Below, piece by piece: positions 51,813-60,929 of a stretch of DNA of 64,000 nucleotides. The stretch comes from an uncultured Lachnospiraceae bacterium. GTDB taxonomy: Bacteria; Bacillota; Clostridia; Lachnospirales; Lachnospiraceae. The stretch spans positions 1-64,000 of the forward strand of contig CANOKL010000014.1 in the NCBI GenBank assembly GCA_947566645.1, written 5' to 3'. The position numbers and the translations under genes are program-made. Position 1 is the first letter of the stretch; every line of letters begins with the position of its first letter. Below the pieces are notes generated by a model. The model was not told the DNA's origin, made no database searches, and worked only from the letters and a program-made list of their open reading frames with translations.

Positions 51813-53090
51813 ATGAAGAAACGTTTAGTCAGTCTCCTGCTCATGGGGGCAATGGCAGTATCTCTGCTTGCCGGCTGCAGTAACAGCGGAGGATCCGGTG
51901 ATTCAGGGGACTCAGGAGAGTCTGGTGAGGAACAGGTAACACTGCGGTGGATGCAGTTCCAGGTAGAGTATGCAGAGCAGGTCAAGAACATGGCAAAGGC
52001 ATATGAGGAAGAGCATCCGAATGTAAAGATTGAGGTAGAAGTAATCGGCGACGACTATTATGATATTTTGAAGACAAAGGCTTCTTCAGGGGATATGCCG
52101 GATGTATTCATGACAGCAGGATACAACGAGATCAATACATATAAGGAATACATTACAGACCTGTCAGATCAGGAATTTGTAAACAACATTGCAGACAGTG
52201 CGAAGGAATGTGTATCTCTTGACGGAAAGGTAGTCGGCCTTCCGGTTCAGATGTCAGGAAACGGCATTGTATATAATAAGAAGATTTTTGATCAGTACAA
52301 ACTGGAGATTCCGACCACAGTAAGCGAGCTGGAGAATGTATGTAAAGTCCTTAAAGACAATGGCATCACACCTTTTACGAACCAGTTTAAGGATGACTGG
52401 CTGTTAGGACAGTTCTTCAACTACGCATTCGCAAACAATGAGAATACGACAGAATATATTGAGAACCTGAAAGCAGGAAGCACAAAGATTGCAGATACAC
52501 AGCAGATGAAAGATATCATGAACGTGCTTGACCTTATGCTGGAGTATGGACAGGATAAGCCGCTGGATGCAAGCTGAAATGAGGCGGCAGCTATGTTTGC
52601 ACAGGGCAAGCAGGCCATGATCTTTGAAGGAATCTGGGCTTATGATACTATTGCACAGATTGCACCAGATATGGAGGTTGGTTTATTTGCTCTTCCGATC
52701 ACAGATGATGCGGCAAATACCAAGATGGCAGCAGACGTTAACGGAACATGGCATGTATCCAATACATCCAAGCACGCAGATGTTGCAAAGGATATCCTGA
52801 ACTGGATCGTTACAAGCGATGCCGGAAGGAACTTCCTGCTGAAAGAGTGCCAGGTAATTCCTGCGATGAAGGATATGCAGTTCGAGGGAAGCAATCCGTT
52901 ATCTAAGGATGTGGCACAGTATATTTCAGAGAACAAGACAGGCCTCTGGTCCTGGCCGCTGTGGCCGGATGGATTCTACAACGAATCCGGAAAGAAGCTT
53001 CAGGAATATATCTCTGACGGAAGCGGCGACGTAGACGCTACATTACAGTCACTTGATGACTTATGGGGAAAACTTGCAGGGACGAATTAA
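51813..53090 (+). pseudogene. ABC sugar-binding lipoprotein interrupted by an in-frame TGA
   Basis: 425 codons from ATG 51813 (TGGAGG upstream). A signal peptide with lipobox LLAGC is followed by a Ser/Gly/Asp linker. The protein is an MsmE-like binding protein: VTLRWMQFQVEYAEQVKNMAKAYEEEHPNVKIEVEVI, GLPVQMSGNGIVYNKKIFDQY. Codon 255 is TGA (52575-52577); the same frame continues NEAAAMFAQGKQAMIFEGIW to the normal end. The codon upstream and downstream sequence is otherwise intact, so a single base change (for example TGG to TGA) or a sequencing error explains it. The truncated product would lack the second lobe. Read-through cannot be excluded. Confidence 0.85.
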
Positions 53091-53109
53091 CATCGTCATC
53101 GGGCGAGAA

Positions 53110-53139
53110 GAGCACTGCCTGTGACAGTGCTCCTTTTTT
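53110..53139 (+). terminator. Hairpin between binding-protein and permease genes
   Basis: GAGCACTG and CAGTGCTC (8 bp) then CTTTTTTA. Such partial terminators commonly raise binding-protein levels relative to the permeases. Confidence 0.75.
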
Positions 53140-53199
53140 ACCCTTTTTATCCCCTTTTATGACCTGTTTATTACAGGTTTTAAAGAAAGGACCTTAAAG

Positions 53200-54081
53200 A
53201 TGAAGAAGAATAAGAAAGCCGCTCTGGCTAAGGAGGTTGTAATCTTTGTCCTCCCCCTTCTGATCCTGTATTTTATATTTTTCATCCTTCCCTTTTTCAT
53301 GGGTACCTATTACTCCCTGTTTAACTGGGACGGGATCAGCAAGACAAAGGAATTTGTAGGGCTTAAGAATTACATCGAATTGTTTACGGACGACCCGGAT
53401 TATTTCAAATCCATGGTCTTCACCCTGAAATATGTGGTACTGAACGTACTGGCAACCAATATTCTGGCATTGGCGCTGGCGCTGATCGTGAACTCGAAGC
53501 TGAAATCATCAAAGTTCTTAAGAACATGTTTCTTCCTGCCAAATGTAATCAGTATGCTGGTAGTCGGATATATCTGGCGGTTCGTGTTTAACCAGGGATG
53601 TGCGGCCATCTATGATATGACCGGCTGGGAGTTTTTCAATACGAGCTGGCTTGGCGGAGGTAATGTAACGGTAGTTGCCATGGTGATTGTAGCAACATGG
53701 CAGAGTGTCGGATACATAATGATCATCTACCTGGCTGGACTTCAGATGGTAGATACAACGCTGTTAGAGGCAGCGGCTATTGACGGGGCGACCTGGTTCC
53801 AGAGATTCCGGAATGTAACATTCCCGATGATCGTTCCGTCTATCGGGGTAAACCTGTTCATGGTGCTGTCCCAGTCCTTCCGGTTGTTTGACGTCAACCT
53901 GTCACTGACAGGAGGAGGCCCCGGAAGAGAAACCATGGGTCTTGCACTTGATATCTATACGGAAGGCTTCCAGAACAACCGTATGGGTTATGGCGCGGCA
54001 AAGGCCGTTGTCCTGTTTGTAATTGTGATTGTGATCGCAATCCTGCAGCTCAGGCTGACGAATTCGAAGGAGGACGCATAG
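53200..54081 (+). CDS. ABC sugar permease, MalF/UgpA type
   Basis: 293 residues and six hydrophobic segments, the first ALAKEVVIFVLPLLILYFIFFILPF. The EAA loop is LLEAAAIDGATWFQRFRNVTFPM. It pairs with the next gene to form the channel; its stop is directly followed by the ATG of that gene. The importer has no ATPase gene in view. It belongs to the locus controlled by the divergent two-component system and probably takes up oligosaccharides released by the large secreted hydrolase downstream. Confidence 0.9.
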   Translation: MKKNKKAALAKEVVIFVLPLLILYFIFFILPFFMGTYYSLFNWDGISKTKEFVGLKNYIELFTDDPDYFKSMVFTLKYVVLNVLATNILALALALIVNSKLKSSKFLRTCFFLPNVISMLVVGYIWRFVFNQGCAAIYDMTGWEFFNTSWLGGGNVTVVAMVIVATWQSVGYIMIIYLAGLQMVDTTLLEAAAIDGATWFQRFRNVTFPMIVPSIGVNLFMVLSQSFRLFDVNLSLTGGGPGRETMGLALDIYTEGFQNNRMGYGAAKAVVLFVIVIVIAILQLRLTNSKEDA

Positions 54082-54912
54082 ATGGGAAAAGCAAAAAAAG
54101 TCAGATGGACAATATATGAAATTGTTATGATTGTCCTTGCAATCATATTTATCTTCCCGGCATGGATCGTTCTGACGAACTCCTTCAAGCCTTTGGGAGA
54201 TATCCTGGCAGATACCTTCGGATTCCCGAAGGGACTGTTCCTTGATAATTTCAGCTACGTGCTTGAAAATATGAACTATCCGAGGATTTTTCTGAATACC
54301 GTTACAATCTGTGTGTGCGCAATCGCGATTACGGTAGTACTGAGCGCTATGTGCGCATACCGCCTGTCCCGGTGGAACAATAAGATCAGTAAGGTAATCC
54401 TGCTTGTGCTCATGGCATCCATGACAGTGCCGTTCCAGAGCATCATGCTCCCGCTGGTGAAGATCTGCAAGAGCTTCAACCTTACCAACAGCATTCCGGG
54501 GCTGATCCTGATCCTGGTGCCTCTGTACTGTCCGATGGCAGTCTTTATTTACCAGGGCTTTATCGTCTCCATCCCCTATGAGATCGAAGAAGCGGCGCAG
54601 ATTGACGGATGTACACGGGTTCAGACATTTTTCAGAATTATATTCCCACTGCTGAAGCCAGCCACAAGCAGTATCGTGGTACTGTTCACTCTTCAGATGT
54701 GGAATGACTTTACCCTTCCGATGATCATGCTGCAGAGTGCAGAGAAGAAGACCATTACCACAACCGTATATGCTTTCTTCAGCTCTTACTCCATGCGGTG
54801 GGATTATGCACTGACCTCACTGACCCTCTCGGCAGTTCCTATGATTATATTCTTCCTGTTCATGCAGAAGTATATCATCTCCGGTATCGTGGCAGGATCA
54901 GTTAAGGGTTAA
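54082..54912 (+). CDS. ABC sugar permease, MalG/UgpE type
   Basis: 276 residues, six hydrophobic segments beginning IYEIVMIVLAIIFIFPAWIVLTNSFK. The EAA loop is IEEAAQIDGCTRVQTFFRIIFPL. It starts at the base after the stop of the preceding permease gene, with GAAGGAGG upstream. The secreted glycosidase gene follows 29 bases later, so importer and enzyme are in one operon. Confidence 0.9.
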   Translation: MGKAKKVRWTIYEIVMIVLAIIFIFPAWIVLTNSFKPLGDILADTFGFPKGLFLDNFSYVLENMNYPRIFLNTVTICVCAIAITVVLSAMCAYRLSRWNNKISKVILLVLMASMTVPFQSIMLPLVKICKSFNLTNSIPGLILILVPLYCPMAVFIYQGFIVSIPYEIEEAAQIDGCTRVQTFFRIIFPLLKPATSSIVVLFTLQMWNDFTLPMIMLQSAEKKTITTTVYAFFSSYSMRWDYALTSLTLSAVPMIIFFLFMQKYIISGIVAGSVKG

Positions 54913-54941
54913 ATTTGCAAAGATTAAGAAAGGAGAATCCA

Positions 54942-57900
54942 ATGAAAACAAAAAAATGGAAAAAGATGGCAGCAGGGCTGCTGTCCATGGCTCTGACAGT
55001 TACGGGCGCTCTCGGTGCATTTCCACAGAATGTGCGGGCAGAGGGCGGCGATGCCGGGACAGGGGGCACTCCCCAGGATGTCTCTGGCGATGCGAAGACA
55101 GTTGTCTCCAGAGTAGTGACAGGGGAAAACGGCAAGAGCTATGTAGAGGTGGACGGGAAACCGTTCATGTATGAAAATGTGGAATGTATGGGTTCCTGGA
55201 TGCGGCGGGGCTTTGACGCCAGCACGATCAAGGGATTCGAAACTGAGCTTCCACTTGAATGGATGGAAAATGTATTTGATAAGACCGACCAGGCGGGGTA
55301 CAACACAGTCAGTACTTTCTTTAACTGGAATGATATGGAGCCGAAGGAAGAAGGAGTATATGACTGGACGATACTGGATCAGTATATCGAATGGGCAGAG
55401 AAGTACAATATGCGGTTAAGCCTTACCTGGTTCGGGTCAGACGCAGGCGGCGGAACCAGGCTTCCGGGATACGGCGCCGGATGGTCCTGCCATGTACCGG
55501 AATATCTCTGCGATCAGGCAAAATACTGGAACAGGAGAGGACTTGCAACAGAGGATGATAAAAAACGTGAATCACGTTTCCGCTGTATTCCTGGAACAAC
55601 AGAGGGCAATTACATTAAAGAGTGTGAAAAAAAGGCATTGATTGCACTTACGGAACATCTGCGGGATACGGATAAGACGCACCGCATGATTTCCCTTATG
55701 ATCAACAATGAATCCCAGAACATACCGGACAGCTGGCATACAGAGCTGGCAAATGCGGTTAAATCCGTTGGATATGATTTTGTGATCGGACAGCATATGC
55801 AAAAGGGCCAGTATAAATACAGGGAAGGCTATGATTTTGTCGGTTTTGATGATTATAGTAAAGATCTGGACTATAAACTGAGTTACCTGAATAACTCACC
55901 GACACCCCTGAAGGCCTGTCTGGAGACAGGAGGAGATGCGTATAATCTGTCAAGCCAGGTTCTGGCGGGAATTACCAACGGCGGCTGGATACAGGCATGG
56001 CAGTTATGCGACGCTTACAGCGACTGCCAGCAGCTTGGAATGTTTGAGACACCGGACGCGGTCTACCCGGAAATGATCAAACCGGGAGGAGGAGTGAAGC
56101 CATACTCAGCGCAGGCGGGTCAGGACTATGACAAGATCAGTAAGCCGGACTATTTTACGTGGACAGTTGGCTCACAAGAAACACTGAAATACGGCGGACA
56201 GAAGAACAGAAGGCTTCAGCTTGCACTGCGGAAAGCTTACTGGGCAGTTGCACCGGCAGCGGTAGAGGAGATGGTGAGCTTCAACCTTGAGACAGATGAG
56301 CCTGTAGCAAATTACAGTGCGTCAAAGGGACTGAATGGACATACCTTCGGATTTGTATCAGACGGACCGGACAGCGTGCGTAAAAGAGGCTCCAATGGTA
56401 TGATCGTAAGTACGGGAGACAACGGAGACGAATATTTCTGCCTGTCAGATACCGGAACAGAAGTAACCTTTATTACAGATGAGGAGCCTAAGAGTGCTAC
56501 ATATGGCCATCAGCATGGATATCTGCCAGAAGAAGAGAAGGCAGGCGCAACCGGCGAATGGGTGAAAGAAGGAGACGTAACAGTTACGGAACAGACAGCT
56601 GAAGACGGAACGAAGACATGGGCGGTTAAGTGCTCTCCTGAGCAGGTTATCAGGCTGGAATTAAGCCATACCAATGTCGCTCCTAAATTTGAGCCGAATT
56701 TGGTTGAGAAGCGCAGCGTTAAAAATATCACAGTATCCGGAACAGCGAAAGCGACAGATGGAAACGCTGGAGATACCATAACTTATAGTGTCAAGGATCA
56801 GCCGGAAAATAGTGCGGGTACAGTAACCGTAGAAAAAATTGAGAAGACTGGAGAATGTAAGTGGACATATGTTCCGGCGAAAGATTGGTATGATAATGAG
56901 ACTCCGGTGACATTTACAATAGCAGCCAAAGATGGTAGCAACGAAGAAGGAATCCTCACGGTTAAGATCTTGGTAAAGGGGAATAGCAGTATACCGGTCA
57001 TGAATCCGGAGAACCTTTCGATTGAGATTCCGAAGAATACCGTGACCGGCGGCAAATGTGAGGCAACAGACGAGGATGAAGGAGATACGCAGACCTTTAC
57101 TGCCGACACAAATCCGGGGCATGGAACCTTGATTGTTGCGGAGACTGGAGAGTGGACATATACTCCGTCAAAGGATTATACAGGAGCAGACAGCTTTACG
57201 ATCAAAGTTACCGATTCCTACGGCGATACGGCAACTATGGCTGCTAATATTACGGTTGCGGATACTGAGGTTGGGACAGGAGTGAATCTTTCAAGGCTGG
57301 ATGGCGTGAAAGCGGAAGCTACATCCAGTTATGCAAAGAATCCACCAGAAAATGCAATAGACGGTGACTTCAGCAATTGCTGGTCGGCAGCTTCCATAAA
57401 AAATATTCCGGTGACACTGACTGTAGACCTGGGAGGAATCCATGAACTGAGCGCAGTAAAATATCAGGTTGCAGCAACCACAGGCTTTGAATGGCAATAT
57501 AAGCTTGAGGGTTCCAAGGATTCTTCGCACTGGGATGTCCTGGCTGACAGACAGGCTGCAGGATCAAAGACATCAGGGAATACTATGGTTGCCGAGAAGG
57601 TAGAGGGACAGTACAGATATGTAAGATGGACTGTTACAGGTACAACGTCTGTGAAAGATGCTGCAAGTACAAGAGAATTCGAGATCTGGGGCAATGAAGA
57701 GGAGATATCACCTGATGCCCACGAACCCGTGATTGGGACACAGCCCGTAGGAGCAGAATATTCCCTGGGAGATACGGCAAAGCCGCTTACTGTTGCAGCG
57801 ACATCTGATGATGGAGGAATTATCAATTATCAGTGGTATAAGAATACGGAAAATGCGATCGGCGGCTCATTGATCCCGGGTGCAACAGAGGCATCCTACA

Positions 57901-60671
57901 TTCCGCCTACAGACCAGGCAGGAACTACCTATTATTACTGCCGTGTGACAAACCATAATGACCATGCAGTAGGAACAGCATCTGTATATCTGGACAGCAG
58001 CATCGCAGCAGTGGTTGTAAAGAAGGAACTGACAGGGATTGTCGTAACACCTCCTGCAAAGAGAGAATATGTACAGGGAGAGACTCTCAGCCGGAACGGC
58101 CTTAAGGTTATAGCAGTTTACAATGGCAAAACACAGGAAGATGTAACGGATCAGGCAGAGCTGACAGGCTATGATGGAGCAAAAACAGGCTGGCAGACAA
58201 TAACCGTATCCTTTACAGATGATGCAAAGACATTTACAGATACATTTGACGTATATGTAAAGGAAAAAACAGAGCCTGCAGAACTTAACAAGAATGCGCT
58301 AAAAGCGGCTATTGACCGTACAGAAGGTCTTGTAAAGGACGACTATACATCATCAAGCTGGGCAGAATACCAGAAAGCGCTTACAGCTGCACTTCAGGCA
58401 ATGGAAAGCCAGACTGTAACCCAGGATGAGGTGAATGCAGCGGCAGCGGAGTTAAGAGAAGCGATTGCGACATTGGATAGAGCAGATAAGAGAAGCCTGA
58501 ATGATGCAATAAAACGTGCTGGTGAAAGAGAAGAAGCAGTTTACACAAGGCTAAGCTGGGCGGCGATGAAGGAAAAGCTTGCAGATGCGGAGAAGGTAGC
58601 AGGTAATGCTGATGCTAAGCAGAGTGAGATTGATGATGCAACCTACCAGCTCAGTGAGGCGCTCCGGAATCTGGAAGAGAGGGAAGCAGTCAGAAAGGTT
58701 GAACTGGGTGTAGTCATTGACCGTGCAGAAAGTCTGATTGAAACTGACTACACCGCATCAAGCTGGGCTGCAATGAAGGCTGCACTGGATCAGGCTAACA
58801 GGATAACAGCAGATGAGGCAGCTGCACAGTCAGAAGTGAATGCGGCATCAGATGCATTAAGAGAAGCAATTAACGGATTAGCAAAAGTGAACAAATCAGG
58901 ACTGCAGGCAGCCATCGACCGTGCGAATGCAAGAAACGAGGCGGATTATCAGGGTAAACCGGAACAGTGGACAGCAATGAAGGCTGCCCAGGCAGAGGCC
59001 GAGCAGATGATGGAGAATAAGGATGCCAGCCAGGCAGAGATCGACGCGGTAACCAAGAAGCTTAGCGAGGCGCTCCGTCAGCTGGATCCAGAAGGAACCA
59101 TCAATAAGGAGGCATTAAAGGCAGTCATTGCCCGTGCAGATGCTTTGACGAAAGAAGATTATACAGCAACAGGCTGGGCAGCAATGGAGGAGAAGCTTAC
59201 GGCAGCAAAGCAGGCAGTGGAGAGTGATCTTGTGAGCCAGAAAGAGGTAAACGATGCCGCAGAGGCGCTCAGGACAGCACTTGATACACTGGAAAAGTAC
59301 AAAGCGGATAAGGCAGGTCTTGAGGCAGCGATTACCCGTGCAGATGCGATAAAAGAAGAAACTTATCCAGACAAAAAAGAAGAGTGGAAAGCAATGCAGG
59401 ATGCGCTTACACTATCCAGAGGAGTAGCCCAGAATAAGGATGCTCTTCAGACAGAGATCGACGCGGCAACCAGACAGCTTAATGAGGCAATCCGCCAGCT
59501 GGAAGCAGTAAAAACCGTGAATAAGAATGCATTAAAGGCAGAGATTGACCGTACGGTAAATCTGAATCAGGGAGATTATACAGCGTCAAGCTGGACAGCC
59601 CTGCAGGAGAAGCTGACGGCAGCAAACAAGGCATATGAGAGCGAGACAGCGACCCAGGAAGAAGTAAATGCAGCAGCGGCAGCGCTCAGAGAGGCCATTG
59701 CAGGGCTGTCAAGAGCAGATAAGGCAGGCCTGAATGACGCAATCAACCGCGTGAAGGACAGGAACGAGGCAGATTACACGGCAGAAAGCTGGAAAGCAAT
59801 GCAGGATGTACTTGCAGCAGTAAAGAAAGTAGCAGAGAATCCAGATGCCACCCAGGCAGAAGTAGATGAGGCAACCAGACAGCTCAGTGAGGCGCTCCGT
59901 CAGCTGGTTAAGAAAGATGCTGTTAATAAGGCGGCACTGGAGAAGAAGTATAACGAAGTGAAGGCAGTCAAGGCCGACGGTTACACAGCAGAAAGTTATG
60001 CGGCACTCCAGACAGCACTGAAAAATGCAAAAGCAGTACTGGATAAAGAGACAGCCACCCAGGCAGAAGTAGACGCCCAGGTAAAAGCACTGGAAGATGC
60101 AGTAAAAGGTCTGAAGAAGGCAGGAAACACTGCACCTGCAGTGAAGGTATCCAGTATAAAGATATCCGGAATCTCAGGGAAGATCGCGGCAGGGAAAAAG
60201 ATACAGCTCAGCGCAGTCATTTCCCCGTCCAATGCAACAAATAAGCAGATCAAATGGACGACCAGTAATAAGAAGATTGCAACTGTTAACAGCAAGGGTC
60301 TTGTCCGGATTAAGGCAAAGACAGGCGGAAGGTCCGTAACCATTACGGCAGCAGCGGCAGACGGAAGCGGAAAGAAGGCAACATACAAGATTAAGATCAT
60401 GAAAGACGCAGTGAAAAAGGTTGCGATTTCAGGAAAGAAGACAAAATCTGTAAAAGCCGGAAAGAAGCTTCAGCTGAAGGCAAAGGTTACAGCAGCGAAA
60501 AAAGCAAATAAGAAGCTTAGATGGACCTGCAGCAATACGAAGTATGCTACGGTAAACAGCAAAGGAAAAGTGACAGCAAAGAAAGCCGGAAAAGGAAAGA
60601 AGGTTAAGATTACAGCAGCAGCAACAGACGGAAGCGGTAAGAAGAGTACCGTGATAATTAAAATCAAGTAA
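54942..60671 (+). CDS. Giant secreted multidomain glycoside hydrolase with FIVAR repeats
   Basis: 1,909 residues from ATG 54942 (AAAGGAG upstream). A signal peptide (about 1-35, LLSMALTVTGALGAFPQNVRA) precedes a clan GH-A TIM barrel (about 65-470) resembling GH35/GH42-type beta-galactosidases: FFNWNDMEPKEEGVYDWT, candidate acid/base Glu in LMINNESQN, second Glu in KACLETGGDAYN. Then two cadherin-like Ig modules (about 575-770), a discoidin/CBM32-like domain (about 780-920), an Ig-like module, a Big_3-like module, nine FIVAR repeats (about 1110-1720) and two Big_2-like modules with a Lys-rich end. No LPXTG anchor is seen; the basic Ig repeats may hold it on the cell wall. Likely trims host or plant glycans outside the cell. 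Confidence 0.8.
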   Translation: MKTKKWKKMAAGLLSMALTVTGALGAFPQNVRAEGGDAGTGGTPQDVSGDAKTVVSRVVTGENGKSYVEVDGKPFMYENVECMGSWMRRGFDASTIKGFETELPLEWMENVFDKTDQAGYNTVSTFFNWNDMEPKEEGVYDWTILDQYIEWAEKYNMRLSLTWFGSDAGGGTRLPGYGAGWSCHVPEYLCDQAKYWNRRGLATEDDKKRESRFRCIPGTTEGNYIKECEKKALIALTEHLRDTDKTHRMISLMINNESQNIPDSWHTELANAVKSVGYDFVIGQHMQKGQYKYREGYDFVGFDDYSKDLDYKLSYLNNSPTPLKACLETGGDAYNLSSQVLAGITNGGWIQAWQLCDAYSDCQQLGMFETPDAVYPEMIKPGGGVKPYSAQAGQDYDKISKPDYFTWTVGSQETLKYGGQKNRRLQLALRKAYWAVAPAAVEEMVSFNLETDEPVANYSASKGLNGHTFGFVSDGPDSVRKRGSNGMIVSTGDNGDEYFCLSDTGTEVTFITDEEPKSATYGHQHGYLPEEEKAGATGEWVKEGDVTVTEQTAEDGTKTWAVKCSPEQVIRLELSHTNVAPKFEPNLVEKRSVKNITVSGTAKATDGNAGDTITYSVKDQPENSAGTVTVEKIEKTGECKWTYVPAKDWYDNETPVTFTIAAKDGSNEEGILTVKILVKGNSSIPVMNPENLSIEIPKNTVTGGKCEATDEDEGDTQTFTADTNPGHGTLIVAETGEWTYTPSKDYTGADSFTIKVTDSYGDTATMAANITVADTEVGTGVNLSRLDGVKAEATSSYAKNPPENAIDGDFSNCWSAASIKNIPVTLTVDLGGIHELSAVKYQVAATTGFEWQYKLEGSKDSSHWDVLADRQAAGSKTSGNTMVAEKVEGQYRYVRWTVTGTTSVKDAASTREFEIWGNEEEISPDAHEPVIGTQPVGAEYSLGDTAKPLTVAATSDDGGIINYQWYKNTENAIGGSLIPGATEASYIPPTDQAGTTYYYCRVTNHNDHAVGTASVYLDSSIAAVVVKKELTGIVVTPPAKREYVQGETLSRNGLKVIAVYNGKTQEDVTDQAELTGYDGAKTGWQTITVSFTDDAKTFTDTFDVYVKEKTEPAELNKNALKAAIDRTEGLVKDDYTSSSWAEYQKALTAALQAMESQTVTQDEVNAAAAELREAIATLDRADKRSLNDAIKRAGEREEAVYTRLSWAAMKEKLADAEKVAGNADAKQSEIDDATYQLSEALRNLEEREAVRKVELGVVIDRAESLIETDYTASSWAAMKAALDQANRITADEAAAQSEVNAASDALREAINGLAKVNKSGLQAAIDRANARNEADYQGKPEQWTAMKAAQAEAEQMMENKDASQAEIDAVTKKLSEALRQLDPEGTINKEALKAVIARADALTKEDYTATGWAAMEEKLTAAKQAVESDLVSQKEVNDAAEALRTALDTLEKYKADKAGLEAAITRADAIKEETYPDKKEEWKAMQDALTLSRGVAQNKDALQTEIDAATRQLNEAIRQLEAVKTVNKNALKAEIDRTVNLNQGDYTASSWTALQEKLTAANKAYESETATQEEVNAAAAALREAIAGLSRADKAGLNDAINRVKDRNEADYTAESWKAMQDVLAAVKKVAENPDATQAEVDEATRQLSEALRQLVKKDAVNKAALEKKYNEVKAVKADGYTAESYAALQTALKNAKAVLDKETATQAEVDAQVKALEDAVKGLKKAGNTAPAVKVSSIKISGISGKIAAGKKIQLSAVISPSNATNKQIKWTTSNKKIATVNSKGLVRIKAKTGGRSVTITAAAADGSGKKATYKIKIMKDAVKKVAISGKKTKSVKAGKKLQLKAKVTAAKKANKKLRWTCSNTKYATVNSKGKVTAKKAGKGKKVKITAAATDGSGKKSTVIIKIK

Positions 60672-60720
60672 TCTGTACCGTGCTGCATGATGCAGTATGA
60701 TATCTATCCGCATATTTTCA

Positions 60721-60767
60721 GCATCCAGCCCGGGGGAGGCCATCTCGCCGGAGGGCTGGATGCTTTA
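60721..60767 (+). terminator. Intrinsic terminator after the FIVAR glycosidase
   Basis: GCATCCAGCCC (60721-60731) and GGGCTGGATGC (60753-60763), a perfect 11-bp stem, followed by TTTA. Confidence 0.8.
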
Positions 60768-60929
60768 CTGTGCACAACCATTTATGCCAGAGCGTGTCTG
60801 AAAATTCATACCGCCGTCTGCACGCCCCACTTTGCGTGATATTTGCACCAAATTCAAGTTACATAGCCAGGCGGCAGGTTTATCCGGCACTGGCATAAAG
60901 AGGAAAAATGCGGAGGAGGAGATAGAGCA

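Noticed and set aside
52575..52577. TGA as selenocysteine codon in the binding protein
   Set aside because: Binding proteins of this family have no selenocysteine, no Cys is expected at this position, and no SECIS-like hairpin directly follows the codon. A nonsense change or sequence error is simpler.
58280..60120. CRISPR-like or tandem DNA repeat array
   Set aside because: The periodicity is explained by protein FIVAR repeats in a continuous reading frame, with diverged DNA and no unique spacers.
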